Positions 1 through 5,927 are shown, counted from the stretch's first letter. The stretch: 6,721 nt of DNA from Bifidobacterium sp. UBA744 (GCA_002298605.1 DBKS01000029.1:13993-20713); one strand, 5' to 3'. Notes: generated by a model not told the origin, from the sequence alone. Numbers and translations are program-made.

Positions 1-297
1 TCGATGTCGCAGTCCTATCATGTCGACGAGCCGGATGATTCCGGCGAGGACGTGAACGAGGGGACCTTTGGACAGAAGCTTCGCGCCTCGTTCGACGAGG
101 CGTCGGATGGTCATGGCCAGGCGGCGTCCATCGCGTTCCTGCTCTTCACGCTCGCCTACACGCCGTGTCTGGCGACGGTCGCTGAGTTGAGACGGCAGTA
201 CGGCACCAAGGTTGCGGGCCAGTCGGTGGCGCTCAGCCTGGCAGTGGCGTACGTGCTGGCCGTCGTCGCCTTCCAGCTGTTGCGATTGGTGCTGTGA
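1..297 (+). CDS. feoB: Ferrous iron transport protein B, C-terminal fragment (5' end outside window)
   Basis: This is the last roughly 98 codons of FeoB, the inner-membrane, GTPase-linked permease that imports Fe2+. The reading frame is open from base 1, so the gene continues upstream and the ATG at 4 is internal, not a start. The visible part holds a linker (FGQKLRASFDEA), then the family's C-terminal membrane segment with the conserved Thr-Pro-Cys motif (AFLLFTLAYTPCLATVAELR) and a final hydrophobic helix (SLAVAYVLAVVAFQLLRLVL) ending at the TGA at 295-297. In FeoB proteins this TPC-containing helix lies in the second Gate-type transmembrane domain. The N-terminal G domain cannot be seen here. 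The next gene's ATG abuts the stop codon, and the product resembles FeoC, which supports a feo operon. Confidence 0.88.
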   Translation, partial: SMSQSYHVDEPDDSGEDVNEGTFGQKLRASFDEASDGHGQAASIAFLLFTLAYTPCLATVAELRRQYGTKVAGQSVALSLAVAYVLAVVAFQLLRLVL

Positions 298-633
298 ATG
301 GCGTGGCATGGTTCGGGCGCGTTGGGGTGGCGGCGCACCGGGAGTTGGCGTGGGGCGCGGCGCCCGTCGAGGCGCGGCGTCGCTTCCTCCGGGGACATCG
401 TCGTGGACGTGGTTGGCGATTTGGATGCCGGACTGTCGGTGCGGGCGATTGCCGAGCGTCGTCATCTGCCGGTCGATTTCATCGACATGGCCGTTTCGAG
501 GGCTCGGCAACGCGGATTGCTGCAGGTGACGGATCTTACGCCCCGCTCGATGTGCGGGGAGCGGACATGCCAGCCCGATCCCGCGTCGCTGATTTGCGTC
601 GGATGCCCGTTCCGTCTCCGCGCCGACAACTAA
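298..633 (+). CDS. FeoC-like small winged-helix protein with four-cysteine cluster
   Basis: This is a 111-residue protein whose ATG directly follows the feoB stop, so translation is probably coupled. Residues about 36-80 read as a helix-turn-helix/winged-helix (DAGLSVRAIAERRHLPVDF, then a second helix and LLQVTDL). They are followed by four cysteines at 86, 91, 100 and 103 (CX4CX8CX2C). FeoC proteins are small feoB partners combining a winged helix with a Cys cluster that binds iron or an Fe-S cluster and affects FeoB stability or activity; position and architecture match. The cysteine spacing differs from the enterobacterial pattern as I recall it. Residues 1-33 are Arg/Trp/Gly-rich and unlike the family, and no clear Shine-Dalgarno precedes ATG 298. 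GTG at 403 or 409 is an alternative start that would leave a more typical 75-residue protein. The function is inferred from context. Confidence 0.68.
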   Translation: MAWHGSGALGWRRTGSWRGARRPSRRGVASSGDIVVDVVGDLDAGLSVRAIAERRHLPVDFIDMAVSRARQRGLLQVTDLTPRSMCGERTCQPDPASLICVGCPFRLRADN

Positions 634-699
634 CGTCGGTTGCCGCGAAGAGTGGCTACGACCCCATCGATCTCCGGGCGACCCGTCCCGCGACACGCG

Positions 700-729
700 G
701 TGTCAGGCCTCGGTGCGGTATGGCATAAT
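700..729 (+). promoter_or_regulatory. Probable promoter of tRNA-Gln
   Basis: A -10-like CATAAT lies at 724-729 and a weak -35-like GTGTCA at 700-705, 18 bp apart. The first base of the tRNA is 34 bp downstream of the -10, leaving a short 5' leader. A small inverted repeat (GACAC 692-696, GTGTC 700-704) overlaps the -35. The call rests on hexamer matching and position only. Confidence 0.45.
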
Positions 730-737
730 AGGTCTTC

Positions 738-760
738 GGCGAAAATAGCCGTTTTTCGCC
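738..760 (+). repeat. 8-bp perfect inverted repeat in the tRNA-Gln leader
   Basis: GGCGAAAA (738-745) and TTTTCGCC (753-760) pair perfectly around a 7-nt loop. The repeat ends 2 nt before the mature 5' end of the tRNA. In the precursor RNA it would form a hairpin directly next to the RNase P cleavage site. It could instead be an operator just downstream of the promoter. It lacks a T-run after the stem, so it is not a classical terminator. Confidence 0.6.
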
Positions 761-762
761 AT

Positions 763-836
763 TCCCCCATGGTGTAATGGCAGCACACGGGTCTTTGGAA
801 CCCTTTGTCTTGGTTCGAGTCCAGGTGGGGGAACCA
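763..836 (+). tRNA. tRNA-Gln (anticodon UUG)
   Basis: A full cloverleaf can be drawn. Acceptor 763-769 pairs with 826-832 (a U1-A72 pair, typical of tRNA-Gln). The D stem 772-775 pairs with 783-786. Anticodon stem 788-792 pairs with 800-804, with one C-U mismatch at the base. The anticodon loop 793-799 (CTTTGGA) carries UUG at 795-797, which reads CAA. The T stem 809-813 pairs with 821-825 around the loop TTCGAGT. The discriminator is A833 and a genomic CCA is encoded at 834-836. The variable region is short. It reads glutamine codons in translation and lies alone between feo and glmU. Confidence 0.93.
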
Positions 837-875
837 GTCTGGTGGTCGCGGTCGCCCCCGGGCAGGACCGGATGA

Positions 876-893
876 GGCGCCCGCGCCCTTTTT
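876..893 (+). terminator. Weak candidate terminator after tRNA-Gln
   Basis: A 4-bp GC stem (GGCG 876-879, CGCC 884-887) is followed by C and five T residues (889-893), about 40 bp after the tRNA. A competing pairing of CGGGC 859-863 with GCCCG 879-883 is also possible. The stem is short, so the call is tentative; termination could instead use the stronger hairpin at 983-1011. Confidence 0.3.
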
Positions 894-982
894 GCATGTG
901 TGGGCAGGCCGGTAGGAGTCCTCGCACTCCCGGCGGAGTCGCATCGGCTGACCTGCATCGGCGATGGTGAATTCCTCTGGGA

Positions 983-1011
983 GCCGTCCGCCCTATGATA
1001 GGGTGGACGGC
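983..1011 (+). promoter_or_regulatory. 13-bp hairpin/palindrome overlapping the candidate glmU -10
   Basis: GCCGTCC (983-989) pairs with GGACGGC (1005-1011). The stem continues inward through a G-T pair, CCC/GGG and TA/TA to a 3-nt loop. The centre contains TATGAT (994-999), a 5/6 match to the -10 consensus, about 75 bp before the glmU start; no good -35 lies 16-18 bp upstream. The sequence after the stem (TTCGTTGTATT) is T-rich but not a clean T-run. It is therefore either a promoter embedded in an operator-like palindrome or a terminator/attenuator for transcripts arriving from the tRNA. Confidence 0.5.
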
Positions 1012-1037
1012 TTCGTTGTATTCGCGCATTGATGAAC

Positions 1038-1064
1038 CCCGGCCATAGCGCCGGGAAGAAAGGA
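1038..1064 (+). promoter_or_regulatory. glmU leader hairpin and ribosome binding site
   Basis: A 6-bp GC hairpin (CCCGGC 1038-1043, GCCGGG 1050-1055, 6-nt loop) stands directly upstream of the Shine-Dalgarno AAAGGA (1059-1064), which is 10 nt from the glmU ATG. No known riboswitch architecture is recognisable in this short leader. Confidence 0.5.
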
Positions 1065-1074
1065 CTGTTGTTTC

Positions 1075-2481
1075 ATGGAGCTTTCAGCTGCGATCATTCT
1101 GGCTGCGGGCGAGGGCACGCGCATGCGCTCGTCCAGGCCGAAGGTGCTGCACACATTCGCCGGCAAGACGTTCCTGAACCGTGTGATGGATTCCGTTGCC
1201 GCGCTCAATCCCGAGAATCTGGCCGTGGTGGTGCGGTATCAGGGCCAGCGTGTGGCTGAAGCGGCGGAGTCGTATAACGATCGCGTGATCGTGGTCAATC
1301 AGGATGAGATTCCCGGAACCGGACGTGCCGTGCAGTGCGCAATGGCCGCGCTTGACGGCGACGATGCCGGAACCGGCGACGCCTCCCGACTCAACGGTCC
1401 GGTGCTGATCGCAGCTTCCGACATGCCGCTGCTGGACGCCTCCACGCTCAGGTCACTGATCGAATTCCATGAGTCCAACCACAATGGCGCAACCGTGCTG
1501 ACCACCCGCCTCGACGATCCCACCGGCTACGGTCGCATTATCCGCGATCAGGACGGCGGCGTATTGCGCATTGTCGAGCAGAGGGACGCCAACGGGTCCG
1601 AACTCGCCGTCCATGAGGTCAACACGTCCGTATACGTATTCGAATCCTCCGTGCTCAAGCAGGCCATCGCCGGCTTGAACGCCGACAATGCGCAGGGGGA
1701 GTTCTACCTGACCGATGCGCTTGAGACGGCCCGACGGCTGAATCTCAAGGTGGGTGCGTATGCCGCCCCGGATTCCCTGAGCGTCGAGGGCGTGAACGAT
1801 CGCGTGCAGCTCGCCGCCCTTGCCAAGGCCCATAATCGTCGTGTCTGCGAGGAATGGATGCGTCGTGGCGTGACCATTCTCGATCCGGACACCACATGGA
1901 TCGAAGACGACGTGGAATTGGCAAGCGACGTCACCGTATTGCCCGGATCATTCCTGCAGGGACACACCGTCGTCGCCTCCGAAGCGGTGGTGGGACCCTA
2001 TTCCACGCTGATCGACGTCACCGTCGACGAGGGAGCGGTGGTGGAGCGCTCGCGGGTTCAGGGCACGCATATCGGCGCCCGTGCCAACATCGGGCCGTGG
2101 ACCTACCTGCGTCCCGGCAATGAGTTCGGTCCGGACACCAAGGCCGGGGCCTTTGTGGAGATGAAGAAGGCGCATATCGACGAGGGTACCAAGGTTCCCC
2201 ACCTCAGCTACGTCGGCGACGCCCATGTGGGCCCACACACCAACGTCGGCGGCGGAACCATCACCGCCAATTACGACGGCGTGCACAAGAACCACACCGA
2301 GATCGGCGCCAACGTCCATATCGGCGCCGGCAACATGCTCGTGGCCCCCGTTACCGTCGGCGACGGCGTGACCTCGGGCGCCGGCAGCGTGATCCGTCAC
2401 GACGTGCCCGACGACGCCATGATCTACTCGGAGAACACGCAGCACAACGTCGAGGGCTGGAAGCCCGCCTGGGAGCGCTGA
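1075..2481 (+). CDS. glmU: Bifunctional UDP-N-acetylglucosamine pyrophosphorylase / glucosamine-1-phosphate N-acetyltransferase
   Basis: GlmU is cytoplasmic and makes UDP-GlcNAc in two steps: acetyl-CoA-dependent acetylation of glucosamine-1-phosphate, then uridylyl transfer from UTP. The product feeds peptidoglycan and other glycans. The protein has 468 residues, a normal length. The N-terminal Rossmann-type uridylyltransferase carries the signature LAAGEGTRM (9-17) with R21-P-K23, D116 in the SDMPLL metal/nucleotide motif, GYGRI (151-155), EVNTS (181-185) and NAQGEFYLTD (205-214). From about residue 265 a left-handed beta-helix acetyltransferase domain follows, with YLRPG (344-348), VEMKK (361-365), the likely catalytic H376 in PHLSYVGD, and NYDG (399-402). 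All key residues expected from the E. coli enzyme appear present. It leads a compact run, with rsfS starting 3 bp after its stop. Confidence 0.97.
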   Translation: MELSAAIILAAGEGTRMRSSRPKVLHTFAGKTFLNRVMDSVAALNPENLAVVVRYQGQRVAEAAESYNDRVIVVNQDEIPGTGRAVQCAMAALDGDDAGTGDASRLNGPVLIAASDMPLLDASTLRSLIEFHESNHNGATVLTTRLDDPTGYGRIIRDQDGGVLRIVEQRDANGSELAVHEVNTSVYVFESSVLKQAIAGLNADNAQGEFYLTDALETARRLNLKVGAYAAPDSLSVEGVNDRVQLAALAKAHNRRVCEEWMRRGVTILDPDTTWIEDDVELASDVTVLPGSFLQGHTVVASEAVVGPYSTLIDVTVDEGAVVERSRVQGTHIGARANIGPWTYLRPGNEFGPDTKAGAFVEMKKAHIDEGTKVPHLSYVGDAHVGPHTNVGGGTITANYDGVHKNHTEIGANVHIGAGNMLVAPVTVGDGVTSGAGSVIRHDVPDDAMIYSENTQHNVEGWKPAWER

Positions 2482-2484
2482 GAT

Positions 2485-2862
2485 ATGACGGCACACAAGG
2501 AATCCATCGACGCCGTGCGCTGCGCCGCCCGCGCCGCCGATGCGAAGAAGGCCAGTGAGATCGTCGCCTACGACGTGTCGCAGGCCTTGGGCATCACGGA
2601 TATTTTCATGATCGCCACCGGATCGAACGAACGCCAGGTCCTGGCCGTCGCCGAGGAGATCGAGGAACGCCTGCACAAGGAGCTCTCGCTGGATCCGCGC
2701 ACCCGTGAGGGTCTTACCGAAGCCCAGTGGGTATTGCTCGACTACGGCGATTTCGTGGTGCATGTCATGCACGAGGAGGCCCGCGAATTTTACGGGTTGG
2801 ACCGTCTGTGGAAAGACTGCCCGTCCATCGACCTCCAATTGCCCGAATATTCGGAGAAGTAA
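2485..2862 (+). CDS. rsfS: Ribosomal silencing factor RsfS (Iojap family)
   Basis: RsfS binds ribosomal protein uL14 on the 50S subunit and blocks 30S joining, lowering translation in slow growth or starvation. The 125-residue length is usual. Family blocks are present in order: YDVS (29-32), TDIFMIATGSNERQV (38-52), the helix AEEIEERL (56-63), EGLTEAQWVLLDYGDFVVHV (75-94), and EFYGLDRLW (101-109). The start is supported by GGGAG at 2471-2475, 9 nt before the ATG and inside the end of glmU. The 3-bp gap from glmU implies cotranscription and perhaps translational coupling. Older annotations call this protein Iojap. I see nothing odd in it. Confidence 0.95.
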   Translation: MTAHKESIDAVRCAARAADAKKASEIVAYDVSQALGITDIFMIATGSNERQVLAVAEEIEERLHKELSLDPRTREGLTEAQWVLLDYGDFVVHVMHEEAREFYGLDRLWKDCPSIDLQLPEYSEK

Positions 2863-2877
2863 GGAACGGGAGCCCGT

Positions 2878-3609
2878 ATGCCAATTCCATCTCATCACGG
2901 CCCTGCACGCCACGTGCATTCCATCGTCCTCGTCCGTCATGGGCGGACGTCCTATAACGCCGCCCATCGTCTGCAAGGCCAGATCGACATTCCGCTTGAC
3001 GAAGTGGGCGAGTGGCAGGTGCGCCAGACGGGTGACGCGCTCGCTGACTTGTTTGTCAGGCGTTGTCCCGATGTGCCGAATCAGGTGGTTGTGGCCTCCG
3101 ACCTTGGTCGCGCCGCGGCCACGGCGCACGCTTTTGCCGATCCTCTCGGGCTGGACGTGCATTTGGAGCCGCGGGTCAGGGAGCGCAGTTTCGGCCAGTG
3201 GGAGGGCGTCTCGGTTGAGGAACTGGAACGCCGGTATCCGGATGATTATCGTTCCTGGGCTGACTTTGAAGGCGGCGAGCTGAAATATGGCGCCGAGGAG
3301 AAACGCGCGGTGGGCGCACGCGGCGTGGAGGCGATCAACGATTGGGCATATCGCTATGGCGACGACACCAATCTGTTCGTGTTCTCCCATGGCGCGTGGA
3401 TTTCGCAGACTTTGCAAACGTTCCTGGGATTGAGCCGGATCGATGCCGACTATTCGAGCATCATTTCCATGCGCAACGCCCATTGGGCGCGACTGGTGCC
3501 GTTCACCAAGTCCGATGGGATGATTCGCTGGCGTCTGGTTGATTACAACGTCGGACCCTCGGTCGCGTCGACCATCGCCTGGGAACATCCGGAGATTCCC
3601 GGCCGCTGA
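2878..3609 (+). CDS. Histidine phosphatase family protein (phosphoglycerate-mutase-like)
   Basis: This is a cytosolic acid-phosphatase/mutase-fold enzyme using a phosphohistidine intermediate. The 243-residue protein shows the RHG signature LVRHGRTSYN, with catalytic R20 and H21, the LQGQIDIPLDEVG substrate segment (32-44), SDLGRA with R78, the acid E102 in RERSFGQWEG, and the second histidine H171 in VFSHGAWI. All catalytic positions are present, so activity is likely. The substrate cannot be read from sequence. In mycobacteria the gene next to rsfS encodes glucosyl-3-phosphoglycerate phosphatase (GpgP), a reasonable lead for this shared order. A true dPGM or a cobalamin-pathway phosphatase is less supported. 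GGGAG (2868-2872) sits 5 nt before ATG 2878; a GTG at 2914 is a possible later start. It lies 15 bp after rsfS and is probably in the same operon. Confidence 0.88.
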   Translation: MPIPSHHGPARHVHSIVLVRHGRTSYNAAHRLQGQIDIPLDEVGEWQVRQTGDALADLFVRRCPDVPNQVVVASDLGRAAATAHAFADPLGLDVHLEPRVRERSFGQWEGVSVEELERRYPDDYRSWADFEGGELKYGAEEKRAVGARGVEAINDWAYRYGDDTNLFVFSHGAWISQTLQTFLGLSRIDADYSSIISMRNAHWARLVPFTKSDGMIRWRLVDYNVGPSVASTIAWEHPEIPGR

Positions 3610-3627
3610 CGCGCCATACGGAGGTGA

Positions 3628-4653
3628 GTGGCGAAGTGCCACGACTATGAGGAGGCAGAAAGTTCGTTGAAAGGGTTTTTCCGCAACATTTCTTGGGTGC
3701 CGATTTTCGCCGGTGCCTTGGCTGCGGTCACTTCGTTTTTGCTGTCCGCGAAGATCGGCATCGCGGGTTCCGTGATCGGCGTCGCCGTCAGCTCGATTGT
3801 GACGGCCATATCCTCGCAGGTCTATCAGAACGTCATTCGCGATTCCACCAAGAAGATCCAGCAGACTGTCGGCACCGGTTCGGATGAGGATGGGGATCGG
3901 CCGGCCGACGATGCCGCGGAACGGATTGATCGGGTTGCCGACGATTTGGAGGATGGCGGCGAGTCTGCGGAGCCGGCTGACAAGCGTCAGCCTCGAAAGC
4001 TGGTCTATAAGGCGACGGAATCGGGGGCCGACGGGGAATCCGTTGTATTGGAGCCCGGTTCGTCCGCATCCCAGACGATGCCTCCTTCGTTCCCCTCAGA
4101 TGACGGTTCGTCCCAGTCGCTTCGCCATGGCAGCGGTTTGAGTGTTCGGCAGCGCGAGCGTGATCGTCGCAAACGCACGGCCATCGTCGTCACCATTGCC
4201 AGTGCCTTGCTGGCTGTGGCGGCCACCGCGGCCGTGATTCTGCTGGTCACCGAAGGCCATGGCACTGATTCGGTTGTGCGCGACTGGGTGTCGCCGACAC
4301 CCAGCCCCACGCAGACCATTGGTGACGACACGTCCAGGAGCAAGGGTCAGAAGACCTCCGAGCCAACCGAGTCGGCGACGCATAGGTCCACGCCATCGCA
4401 TTCGACTTCCGTCGCGCCTTCCGCATCGACGAGCGCGCCGACCGCGGCCACCAATTCACCCACGGCTTCCGCCTCGCCGACGCCAAGCGCCTCGCCGTCG
4501 ACGAGCGCAAGCGGTGGCAGCACCCATGACGGCAATAGCGGCAGCGGCAACAGTGGCAACGGCGGCTCGTCCCAGTCCGGTGGCACGAGCTCAGACGCCC
4601 ATGGGAGCGGGAATGCCGGCGGCGCCCAGAGCGGCGGCGGCTCCGGCAACTAG
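3628..4653 (+). CDS. Three-helix membrane protein with Ser/Thr/Pro- and Gly/Ser/Asn-rich extracellular tail, function unknown
   Basis: I do not recognise this 341-residue protein. Two hydrophobic helices lie at about 22-40 and 44-62, joined by a very short turn. They are followed by an acidic, probably disordered linker (about 83-120) and a third helix at 184-207 preceded by basic RDRRKR. The positive-inside rule puts the N-terminus and linker in the cytoplasm and the tail outside. The tail is Ser/Thr/Pro-rich at 221-295 (possible wall-spanning or O-glycosylated stalk), then Gly/Ser/Asn-rich to the end, with no LPXTG motif or folded domain. It begins 18 bp after the phosphatase gene, so it probably belongs to the glmU unit. 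Start choice is uncertain. GGAGGTGA (3620-3627) abuts GTG 3628, which is unusually close. TTG 3667, 11 nt after AGGAGG (3650-3655), is an alternative that keeps all helices. Confidence 0.72.
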   Translation: MAKCHDYEEAESSLKGFFRNISWVPIFAGALAAVTSFLLSAKIGIAGSVIGVAVSSIVTAISSQVYQNVIRDSTKKIQQTVGTGSDEDGDRPADDAAERIDRVADDLEDGGESAEPADKRQPRKLVYKATESGADGESVVLEPGSSASQTMPPSFPSDDGSSQSLRHGSGLSVRQRERDRRKRTAIVVTIASALLAVAATAAVILLVTEGHGTDSVVRDWVSPTPSPTQTIGDDTSRSKGQKTSEPTESATHRSTPSHSTSVAPSASTSAPTAATNSPTASASPTPSASPSTSASGGSTHDGNSGSGNSGNGGSSQSGGTSSDAHGSGNAGGAQSGGGSGN

Positions 4654-4672
4654 CATCCCGGATTCGCCGCCG
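4632..4672. terminator. Candidate stem-loop between convergent genes
   Basis: Seven GC pairs (4635-4641 with 4666-4672) and, after a 3-nt bulge, five more (TCCGG 4642-4646, CCGGA 4658-4662) form a strong hairpin spanning the stop codon of the membrane-protein gene. No T-run follows on either strand, so intrinsic termination is not proven. It is the only structure in the 45-bp gap that could separate the two converging transcripts. Confidence 0.3.
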
Positions 4673-4690
4673 TCTGCCGCCGTCTGCCGT
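4666..4690. repeat. Short tandem repeat, 10-bp unit, 2.5 copies
   Basis: GCCGCCGTCT occurs at 4666-4675 and again at 4676-4685, followed by the half copy GCCGT. It fills most of the convergent intergenic gap. The copy number could vary between strains through slippage. Confidence 0.75.
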
Positions 4691-4698
4691 CACGCGGT

Positions 4699-5895
4699 TT
4701 AGTCCATCTTCTCGATGTAGCCGCTGACCGGTTCGGCATACATATTGTCGTCCGTCACCGGTTTGAAGCGATTGCCGGTGTAGACGTCGGTGAAACCGTT
4801 GGTCGCCTTGTAGATCTTGCCGGAGTCGGTGTCATATACCCGTTCGTAGCCGAGGGTGGCGTCACTCTGCTTCTGGCTCATGATGTCCTGGCTTTTGTCG
4901 CGCTGCTGCCATGAGGACATCATGCCGTCCATGGCCTCGTTGAAATTCTGGCTGATCTGCGTGGCCTGGGCGGCGGCTGCGTCGCTGGCCTGATTGGCGG
5001 CGTTGACAAAGCTGCTGGAATATTGCAGCGTTTTCATGCAATTGGTCAGCAGCCCCTCCCAGTCGATGAAGGTGTCCTTAGCCGCGGTGATCGCCATGAT
5101 GTTATAGGCCGAATACCAGCCGCCGTCGACTGTCTGCAGCTGGTAGTTCGATACATTGCCGGTGGCGACTGGAATACTGCCGAAATCGACCACTGAGGCC
5201 GTGAACATTCCCTCGCCCGCTTTGCCGTTGTCGGTGAAGGTCGCCCGCAGCAGTTCGTCGCCGATGGCAGACGCTGCGAGGCTGCTGTTGGAGGGAAACC
5301 GCTCGACAACCGAGAAATCGGCGAACTGGGGGAAGACATATCCGGAATACGATGATTCGACCGTCGAGACGAACGAAGCGTATTGCGGAAATACTCGGAA
5401 CAGCGACTCGGTGGACGGATTCTCCAGCACGGGGGCTTGGGAGAAAATCGCCGCCTGGCTGTTGCCCATCTGGTAGTTCTGTTGCCATGCCGCCTTGCCG
5501 GCCTGGCTGTGCAGCAGAAGATCCGCTTTGAGCAGGATGAACATTTGGTTCAGCGGCTCGTTCGGATCGCTGACCCGGATGCTGTGGAAGATGTTCGTTC
5601 CGCCGGTCGTCACACGCCAGCCCTTGGGAATGGTCATGCTGAAATCGGCTGTCTGATATGGTTCGGTTTGCAGACTCTGGGCCGTGGTCGGCGTGATCTG
5701 GAATTTCGCCTTGGCCGGTGCGGGATTGCTTGGCGCTGGTGCCGTCGGCAATGGCTCGGTTGTCAAGGGCTCGTCCTGTACGGTCGTCGTCAAGTCGCTG
5801 TCGTCAATGCTTGTGGCTGTCTGATTGCCGCATGCGGCGAGCGTCAATGTCATGATTCCCGCAATCGCAAACGCGACTGTTCTTTTCCCCAACAT
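4699..5895 (-). CDS. Putative surface lipoprotein of unknown function
   Basis: This 398-residue protein has a clear lipoprotein signal peptide: basic MLGKR, a hydrophobic core, and lipobox LAAC with C22 as the lipidated residue. A Thr/Pro/Ala-rich tether (about 35-62) is followed by a soluble extracytoplasmic domain from about residue 65. It contains TADFSMTIPKGWRVT (82-96), which resembles the start of small secreted PsbP/Mog1-like domains. A helical, Ala/Gln-rich stretch lies at about 295-342. A C-terminal motif GYERVYDTDSGKIYKA (349-364) is one I associate with unnamed lipoproteins of gut Firmicutes and bifidobacteria. The ATG at 5895 is chosen because the signal peptide starts there and AGGAG (5903-5907, minus strand) lies 7 nt upstream; the in-frame ATG at 5937 would add 14 residues ahead of the signal peptide. 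The gene is convergent with the membrane-protein gene and divergent from the flavodoxin gene. The substrate or partner is unknown. Confidence 0.85.
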   Translation of the reverse strand: MLGKRTVAFAIAGIMTLTLAACGNQTATSIDDSDLTTTVQDEPLTTEPLPTAPAPSNPAPAKAKFQITPTTAQSLQTEPYQTADFSMTIPKGWRVTTGGTNIFHSIRVSDPNEPLNQMFILLKADLLLHSQAGKAAWQQNYQMGNSQAAIFSQAPVLENPSTESLFRVFPQYASFVSTVESSYSGYVFPQFADFSVVERFPSNSSLAASAIGDELLRATFTDNGKAGEGMFTASVVDFGSIPVATGNVSNYQLQTVDGGWYSAYNIMAITAAKDTFIDWEGLLTNCMKTLQYSSSFVNAANQASDAAAAQATQISQNFNEAMDGMMSSWQQRDKSQDIMSQKQSDATLGYERVYDTDSGKIYKATNGFTDVYTGNRFKPVTDDNMYAEPVSGYIEKMD

Positions 5896-5927
5896 AATTG
5901 CACTCCTCTCCGTTGCGCGATGCAATT
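5896..5927 (-). promoter_or_regulatory. Leader hairpin holding the lipoprotein Shine-Dalgarno in its loop
   Basis: Plus-strand AATTGCA (5896-5902) and TGCAATT (5921-5927) are perfect inverted copies. In the minus-strand mRNA they form a 7-bp stem directly before the start codon. The 18-nt loop contains GGAGAGGAG (5903-5911). Its position could tune access of ribosomes to the gene. Confidence 0.5.

Noticed and set aside
294..728. Longer plus-strand frame overlapping the FeoC-like gene (144 codons)
   Set aside because: It is Arg/Ala/Pro-rich without motif, and the other frame holds the helix-turn-helix and the four cysteines.
630..1029. Minus-strand open frames with peptides such as LDSNQDKGFQRP
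   Set aside because: These are the antisense translation of the tRNA-Gln gene, a familiar annotation artefact.
2705..3283. 192-codon plus-strand frame across rsfS and the phosphatase
   Set aside because: It is an out-of-frame shadow of two clearly recognised genes, low in structure and high in Arg/Pro/Ser.
1948..3642. 564-codon open frame on the minus strand opposite glmU, rsfS and the phosphatase
   Set aside because: It is antisense to three strongly conserved genes, has His/Gly/Asp/Val-rich composition typical of the reverse frame of high-G+C genes, and shows no domain.
4650..4700. Second copy of the tRNA 3' end as an att site (CCCGGATTCG near 4657-4666)
   Set aside because: It matches the T-arm sequence over only a few bases and is not continuous, so it is not a credible integration repeat.
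4247..4702. Arg- or Pro-rich frames on both strands over the tail of the membrane protein
   Set aside because: They arise from the repetitive Ser/Thr/Gly codons read in other frames; no start signal or homology is visible.
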